In this document: piece after piece, positions 17,130 through 21,162 of the stretch | Position numbering within the stretch: position 1 is the first letter of the stretch | How the letters are laid out: each line of letters opens with the position of its first letter | Source: SIAJ01 sp035258765 | GTDB taxonomy: Bacteria; Planctomycetota; Planctomycetia; Gemmatales; Gemmataceae | DNA: 21,162 nt | Direction: 5' to 3' | Assembly (NCBI GenBank): GCA_035258765.1 | Contig: DATFWZ010000732.1 | Coordinates: 1 to 21,162 of the forward strand | Made by a program: the position numbers and the translations under genes | Notes under the pieces: model-generated | Seen by the model: the letters and a program-made list of their open reading frames with translations, nothing else | The model's database searches: none | Told to the model about the DNA's origin: nothing

Positions 17130-17824
17130 CCGTTCGATCCCCCGCCCCGCCGGCCGAGGTGAACCGCCACGCCGTGCGTGTCTCCCCGTCCGCCGGGTTG
17201 GCCGATTTCCAGGCCGCCGGCGAGATCCGCATCCTGATCCTGGACGACGACCCCTCGGTCTGTACGTTCATCCAAACTCTGCTCGGGAACGACGGGTTCA
17301 TGATCGACACCCTGTCCGACCCGTCCCAGGTGGAAGGCTGGCTCAAGGGCCAGGGCTACCACCTGATCATCATGGACTACATCCTGCCCGGGCTGAACGC
17401 CGAACAGATCTTCGCCTGGGTCCGCGACCACCAGCCGGACGCGAGCGTCATCGTCGTCACCGGCTACCCGTCGGTCGAGAGCGCCCTGAGCTGCCTGCGG
17501 GCCCGCACCTACGACTACCTGACCAAGCCGTTCCAGCCCGAGCAGATGCGCAACCTGGTCGTCCGCTGCCTGGAGCAGAAGGGTCTGTTGCGGATGACCG
17601 AGGAGGCCCTGCGGGAGACCCTCGGCTCGGTGATTCGCGAGCGCCGCAAGAGCCTCAAGATGACCCTGCAGCAGATGTCCGACCGGACCGGCGTCTCGCT
17701 TGGTTACCTGTCGCAGATCGAGCTGGGAAAGAACTCCGCGTCGATTGAGACCCTGTACAGAATCTGCCTGGCACTTGGGATGAAGATGTCCGAGCTGTTC
17801 CAGGCGGTCCAGGGAAAGGACTAA
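17126..17824 (+). CDS. Response regulator: receiver domain fused to XRE-type helix-turn-helix
   Basis: The product has 232 residues. Residues about 34-150 form a receiver with the acidic pocket LILDDD (Asp40-42), phospho-acceptor Asp84 in IIMDYILPGL, Thr112 in VVTGYPS and Lys134 in YLTKPFQP. A short helix leads to residues about 166-228, an XRE/Cro-like DNA-binding domain, with VIRERRKSLKMTLQQMSDRT and GVSLGYLSQIELGKNSASIE marking the helix-turn-helix. Most response regulators carry OmpR, NarL or NtrC-type outputs; an XRE output is uncommon. The first 33 residues are a flexible extension, so a later start cannot be excluded, though none has a better ribosome site. Translation is coupled to the kinase. 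Targets are unknown, and the palindrome at 15770-15782 is one candidate. Confidence 0.92.
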   Translation: MTVRSPAPPAEVNRHAVRVSPSAGLADFQAAGEIRILILDDDPSVCTFIQTLLGNDGFMIDTLSDPSQVEGWLKGQGYHLIIMDYILPGLNAEQIFAWVRDHQPDASVIVVTGYPSVESALSCLRARTYDYLTKPFQPEQMRNLVVRCLEQKGLLRMTEEALRETLGSVIRERRKSLKMTLQQMSDRTGVSLGYLSQIELGKNSASIETLYRICLALGMKMSELFQAVQGKD

Positions 17825-17877
17825 TGGCGGTTGAACTGAGATAGCAACTCCTTCCCGTCCTCATCGAATTACCCTTC

Positions 17878-17925
17878 CTTCGCCGCCGTCTGGGACGCAC
17901 GAAGCGTGTCCGGGCGGCGGCGAAG
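17878..17925 (+). terminator. Strong hairpin after the response regulator, probable terminator
   Basis: CTTCGCCGCCGTCTGG at 17878-17893 can pair over 16 positions with CCGGGCGGCGGCGAAG at 17910-17925 if two G-U pairs are allowed; the G-U pairs form only on the plus strand. The inner part partly pairs further. It starts 54 bases after the stop codon. A T-rich stretch precedes rather than follows it, so a classical intrinsic terminator is not certain; transcript-end protection or a repeat element are alternatives. Confidence 0.5.
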
Positions 17926-18009
17926 TCGCGCGCACGCCAGTCAGAATCCGTTTCGGTCGGGCGAGCATCGTTCGAGTTGGTGATTGGGCGCCGCACTGAT
18001 TTCCAATGC

Positions 18010-18146
18010 GTCGTGAAGCCGCGACGCGGAGGCTCTGCGCAGCGGAGCGCGAACGCTGAACGTGTCGGGGGGCTCATGGTGAGCGCCCCGGGGCAAGTGA
18101 CGCTTCGCGCTCCGCTGCGCAAAGCCTCCGCGTCGCGGCTAACGAC
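18010..18146. repeat. 137-base imperfect inverted repeat with central hairpin
   Basis: The arms are about 45 bases each, roughly 18010-18053 and 18102-18146. They share GCCGCGACGCGGAGGCT, then one C/T change, then TGCGCAGCGGAGCGCGAA; the outer end GTCGT also matches apart from a small insertion. The centre has its own hairpin, GGGGGGCTCA at 18067-18076 with TGAGCGCCCC at 18080-18089 (one mismatch). The whole would fold as a branched or cruciform structure. No transposase or target duplication is seen. Its rightmost arm, read on the minus strand, starts GTTAGCCGCGACGCG and resembles the head of the 13005-13058 element. Confidence 0.8.
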
Positions 18147-18274
18147 GTCCCGGGAACTACATTTCCTGCCAACTTCCGTGACGCTCGCCCCCTCCAGCCT
18201 CTCGCCGGGATGTGTAGAACGATGAGGGCGTAGACGGCGGAAGCCTCACGACTCCCGCTACCCCAACCATCGCC

Positions 18275-19897
18275 ATGTCTACCTGGACACTCGCCGCCAA
18301 GGACTTTCGCCTCCTCAAGCGCGACTACCGGTCGGCCGTCATCCTGCTGGTGACGCCGCTGGTCTTCGTCGCGGTCCTGAGCGTGGTCGTCGGCGAGGGT
18401 TTCGGCCAGAAGCCGGACGACCGGCTCCGCGTGTCGGTCGTCAACCTGGACGAAGGATTGCCGCCGAACCACGGCCCCTACCCGCCCCAAAAATGGTCCG
18501 AGGTGGTGATCGACGACCTCGCCGGGACCGCGGATATCCGCATCGAGCTGATCGAGTCCCGCGAGGAAGCCGAGCGGCTGGTCCGCAACGGCCGGCGGTC
18601 CGCGGTGCTCGTCTTCGAGCAGAACTTCAGTGCCGAGATGCACCGGTGCTCATTCCTGACCAAGGCCGACCCCGAGCCGCTGAACCCCCTCTACCGCGAC
18701 GGGATCAACCCGGGCAAGGTCGGGCTGACCATCCTCAAGGACCCAACCCAGTTGGCGGCCGCGTCGATCATTGAGCAGGTCGCCCAGGTGACCCTGTTTC
18801 GCGTGGTGATCCCGTGGATGATCGGGAAGGCGTTCGAACGGGTGGGAGATGAGGAGTTCATGCGGCTGGTGGCCGACAAGCTGAAGGCAAAGAAGGACAT
18901 CCCCGGCCCGGTGCTCGCGGAGCTCGACCCGGTGCTCGAAAAGCTGCTCGCGAATATCTTCGCCGACCCGAAGTTCGACGAGCTGTTGAAGAAGAAGTTC
19001 GGCGGCCTGGCGGCGGTGATGAAGCCGCAACTCCCCAAGTTCCAGGAGCTGATCCGGGAGCTGTTCCAGGACGAGGAGTTCGCGGCCCGGGTCGGGAAGG
19101 GGATCCCGTTCGGTGAGGTGCTCCAGCCGAGCGTCCAGCGGGAGGTCGGCCCGAAGGTTCAGGACGCGGTCGCGGAAACCTTCAGCCACTACGACTTCAA
19201 GGCATTCACCTGGGCCGGGCTGACGCGGAACGACCCGAAGACGGACCGGCAAGGAACCGTTTCGACATACGAGGAGGAGGGCGGGCTGCCGAAGCGCGGG
19301 GCCTTGCGGTTCCAGATCCTGGTGCCGTCGTACACGGTCACGTTCGCGTTCTTCCTGGTCCTGACGGTGGGCTGGCTGTTCGTGTCGGAGCGCCGGCAAG
19401 GCACCCTCGTGCGCCTGCGGGCGGCCCCACTTACTCGGGGACAGCTCCTGCTGGGTAAATTCCTCCCGGCCCTCGGCGTCTCATTGTTCCAGGGCGTATT
19501 CCTGCTCGTGGCCGGGAAGATTATGTTCGGCCTCCACTGGGGGTCGCACCCGGGCTGGCTCCTGGCCGTGGTCGTGGCGACCGCGTTGGCCGCGACTGGG
19601 CTGGCGATGCTCGTGGCCAGCATCGCCCGGACCGAGACGCAGGTAGCCGTTTACGGAACACTCCTGGTGCTGGTGCTGGCCGGGATCGGGGGGTCGATGA
19701 TGCCCCGGGACCTGATGCCGGAGTCGATGCGCGAGATCAGCCACATCACCCCGCACGCCTGGGCCCTCGACGCGTACCAGCAGCTCCTGCTCAACCCGGA
19801 CCCGAATATCGGGATCGTCGCGGGGGCGTGCGCAGCCCTGATAGGCTTCGGGACCGGGTTCCTGGCGCTGGCGTGGTGGCTGATGCGCGTGGACTGA
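18275..19897 (+). CDS. ABC-2 family transporter permease
   Basis: The product has 540 residues. One N-terminal membrane segment (about 20-40, AVILLVTPLVFVAVLSVVVG) is followed by a large soluble region to about 350 and then five membrane segments near 353-370, 396-418, 428-450, 458-474 and 514-536. The coupling region SERRQGTLVRLRAAPLTRGQ at 371-390 is the hallmark of the ABC2_membrane_3/YhhJ-type exporters. The soluble loop includes a helical stretch rich in Lys, Glu and Leu (about 190-300). No ATPase gene is within the window, and the 450 bases upstream are non-coding, so the partner must lie elsewhere or beyond the right edge. No ribosome site is visible before the ATG. The sugar-kinase gene starts 19 bases after its stop. 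Substrate is unknown. Confidence 0.85.
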   Translation: MSTWTLAAKDFRLLKRDYRSAVILLVTPLVFVAVLSVVVGEGFGQKPDDRLRVSVVNLDEGLPPNHGPYPPQKWSEVVIDDLAGTADIRIELIESREEAERLVRNGRRSAVLVFEQNFSAEMHRCSFLTKADPEPLNPLYRDGINPGKVGLTILKDPTQLAAASIIEQVAQVTLFRVVIPWMIGKAFERVGDEEFMRLVADKLKAKKDIPGPVLAELDPVLEKLLANIFADPKFDELLKKKFGGLAAVMKPQLPKFQELIRELFQDEEFAARVGKGIPFGEVLQPSVQREVGPKVQDAVAETFSHYDFKAFTWAGLTRNDPKTDRQGTVSTYEEEGGLPKRGALRFQILVPSYTVTFAFFLVLTVGWLFVSERRQGTLVRLRAAPLTRGQLLLGKFLPALGVSLFQGVFLLVAGKIMFGLHWGSHPGWLLAVVVATALAATGLAMLVASIARTETQVAVYGTLLVLVLAGIGGSMMPRDLMPESMREISHITPHAWALDAYQQLLLNPDPNIGIVAGACAALIGFGTGFLALAWWLMRVD

Positions 19898-19916
19898 TAG
19901 GACGGAAAGGTGCCCT

Positions 19917-21162
19917 ATGCCGACTCTCACGCTCTCCCCCAACTCCATCGTCACCGCCTGGGACTTCAGCACCGGGGCGGTCAAGTGCCTGGCGTTCGAC
20001 TTGTCGGGGAAAGTCGTTGCGGAGGTTCGCTTCCCGACCGACTTGTGGACGGAGGGGGGAGTCTCCGAGCTGAACTTGATGCAGCTTGAAGGACAAGCCC
20101 GGGCCACCACGCGGGCGATCGCCGCGCAATTGCGCGATCTCGGCCGGCTCGACGACTGGGTCGCCGGGGGCATCTCGGCGACGCACCACACCGCGGGGCG
20201 CGTCGATCGGCTCGGCAACCAGGTCCGCCGGGCCATCTGCTGGAACGATCAGACGCTGGCCGTCTACCACGAGAAGGGCCAGGTGCGGCTGGGCGGACCG
20301 GAGGCGGTGAAGAAGTTGATCGGCGGCCCGTGGGCGGTGCGGTACACGCTGAGCCATCTCGTCAAGGATGAGGAGACGCTCCCCGAGGAGGCGTGGAAGC
20401 AAACGGCGTTCGTGCTCCCGCACGGGCCGTGCGCGGCCGGCTATCTGACCGGCCGTTTCGGCGTCACGAGCGTCTCGTCGGCCGCCTCGACCGGCATCAT
20501 GGACCTGCGGACTAATCAGTGGCGCCGCGAAATGCTAAATTGCCTTGCGAAACCCGAGCACCGCGAGCTGGCCTGGCAATCGCTGCCGGCGATCATCGAG
20601 GACATGAACGAACCGGTCGGCAAGCTTGCCAACCACGTCGCCCTGGAGGCCGGCCTGCCGGCCAATCACAGGCCCCTCATCTTTCCGACCCTCGATGACC
20701 AGGCGGCCGGGCTCGTGGGCGGCGGGGCGGTAGACGCGGGCCAGGTCGCGATCATCCTCGGCAATTCGGCCGTGGTGAACTCGTGCGCGGCGACGACCCC
20801 GCAGTCCGGGTCGCTCGACGCCATGAAGCTCAACTGGGGCCCGTATCTCTGGATGCGCTGCTACAGCAACGGGGCCCAGTTCCTCGACCGCGTCGTCGGC
20901 CCGAAGCCGCAGTGGGATGCCCTCGAAAAAGCCGCCCGGCCGGTGCCCCCGGGGTGCAATGGGATTGCGGTCCTGCCGTTCGTCCTGTCCGAGCCGTCGA
21001 TCGGCGTGACCGTCCCGCGCGTACAGTGGTTCCCAAGCGAGCCGAAGGACCCGGGCGTCCGGTTCCGGGCGTCGCTGGAGGCATTGGCTTATCTGATCGG
21101 GCTCGGCGTCCGCGAACACGAGGCAGCGGGCCAGAAGATCAGCCGGATTACCGTGTCCGGGG
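19917..21162 (+). CDS. FGGY-family carbohydrate kinase, partial (runs off right edge)
   Basis: An open frame begins at ATG 19917, after an AAAGG box, and continues to the last base with 415 codons and no stop; full-length relatives are about 500 residues. The N-terminal phosphate loop is AWDFSTGAVKCLAFD near 14-28. GGISATHHTAGRVD followed by ICWNDQ near 107-112 is the sugar-binding part seen in xylulokinase-like enzymes. TLDDQAAGLVGGGAV near 258-272 holds the probable catalytic base Asp261. The second phosphate motif is LGNSAVV instead of the usual GTSG, a clear departure. It would phosphorylate a sugar or polyol with ATP in the cytoplasm; the substrate cannot be named. It follows the ABC-2 permease by 19 bases and could be cotranscribed, but no shared pathway is evident. 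Confidence 0.85.
   Translation, partial: MPTLTLSPNSIVTAWDFSTGAVKCLAFDLSGKVVAEVRFPTDLWTEGGVSELNLMQLEGQARATTRAIAAQLRDLGRLDDWVAGGISATHHTAGRVDRLGNQVRRAICWNDQTLAVYHEKGQVRLGGPEAVKKLIGGPWAVRYTLSHLVKDEETLPEEAWKQTAFVLPHGPCAAGYLTGRFGVTSVSSAASTGIMDLRTNQWRREMLNCLAKPEHRELAWQSLPAIIEDMNEPVGKLANHVALEAGLPANHRPLIFPTLDDQAAGLVGGGAVDAGQVAIILGNSAVVNSCAATTPQSGSLDAMKLNWGPYLWMRCYSNGAQFLDRVVGPKPQWDALEKAARPVPPGCNGIAVLPFVLSEPSIGVTVPRVQWFPSEPKDPGVRFRASLEALAYLIGLGVREHEAAGQKISRITVSG

Larger units (their letters stand above)
17825..18274. other. Intergenic region with a hairpin and a large inverted repeat
   Basis: This 450-base gap follows the response regulator and precedes the ABC-2 permease. It contains the hairpin at 17878-17925 and the inverted repeat at 18010-18146, both listed separately. 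The rest, including 18147-18274 just before the permease, shows no ribosome site and no recognisable promoter. Open frames here are short, cross the repeats and have no protein-like composition, so I call no gene. Confidence 0.6.

Noticed and set aside
17655..18122. 155-residue minus-strand frame in the gap after the response regulator
   Set aside because: It covers the end of the regulator gene in antisense and both hairpins; no protein-like pattern or ribosome site.
18010..18146. CRISPR array or insertion sequence
   Set aside because: There are two inverted arms, not regularly spaced direct repeats, and no transposase or terminal target duplication is visible.

Overview
The window is GC-rich bacterial DNA with dense, mostly intact genes. 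It looks like a planctomycete, most likely Gemmataceae. The hints are the 532-residue anchored protein with paired Ig-like domains of a kind common in that phylum, a receiver-XRE response regulator, and lineage-specific hypothetical genes. No rRNA, tRNA or other taxonomic marker is present, so the assignment is an inference from protein style.

Positions 1-10563, all on the minus strand, form one long surface-polysaccharide locus. In transcription order it holds a DegT/DnrJ-type sugar aminotransferase, a UDP-sugar 6-dehydrogenase, a short orphan gene tail, a SAM methyltransferase, an ABC-2 polysaccharide permease (Wzm type), its ATPase with a long C-terminal chain-recognition part (Wzt type), a CgeB-like glycosyltransferase, an SGNH/GDSL hydrolase, a sulfotransferase, and a second glycosyltransferase homologous to the first that runs off the left edge. 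Most junctions from the permease onward overlap or nearly touch (ATGA, TGAGAATG, 8 nt, 68 nt), which indicates translational coupling. The simplest reading is a uronic/amino-sugar glycan that is assembled in the cytoplasm, exported by an ABC transporter, probably methyl-capped, and possibly sulfated and esterified.

Positions 10564-11632 hold a divergent single gene for a small secreted protein, with a very strong ribosome site and a strong intrinsic terminator. Positions 11633-15627, minus strand, hold a pyrophosphate-dependent phosphofructokinase, an anchored Ig-like protein and an unrecognised 180-residue protein. Clusters of hairpins separate these genes.

Positions 16014-17824, plus strand, encode a soluble histidine kinase and, with an ATGA overlap, a response regulator that joins a receiver domain to an XRE-type helix-turn-helix. 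A 450-base gap follows, carrying a strong hairpin and a large imperfect inverted repeat. Then come an ABC-2 family permease without a visible ATPase and the first 415 codons of an FGGY-family sugar kinase, cut by the right edge.

The least explained parts are the palindromic elements at 13005-13058, 14978-15078, 17878-17925 and 18010-18146 (two share a GTTAGCCG-type head), the orphan gene tail at 7869-7967, the enlarged Wzt protein, and the kinase/XRE-regulator pair.
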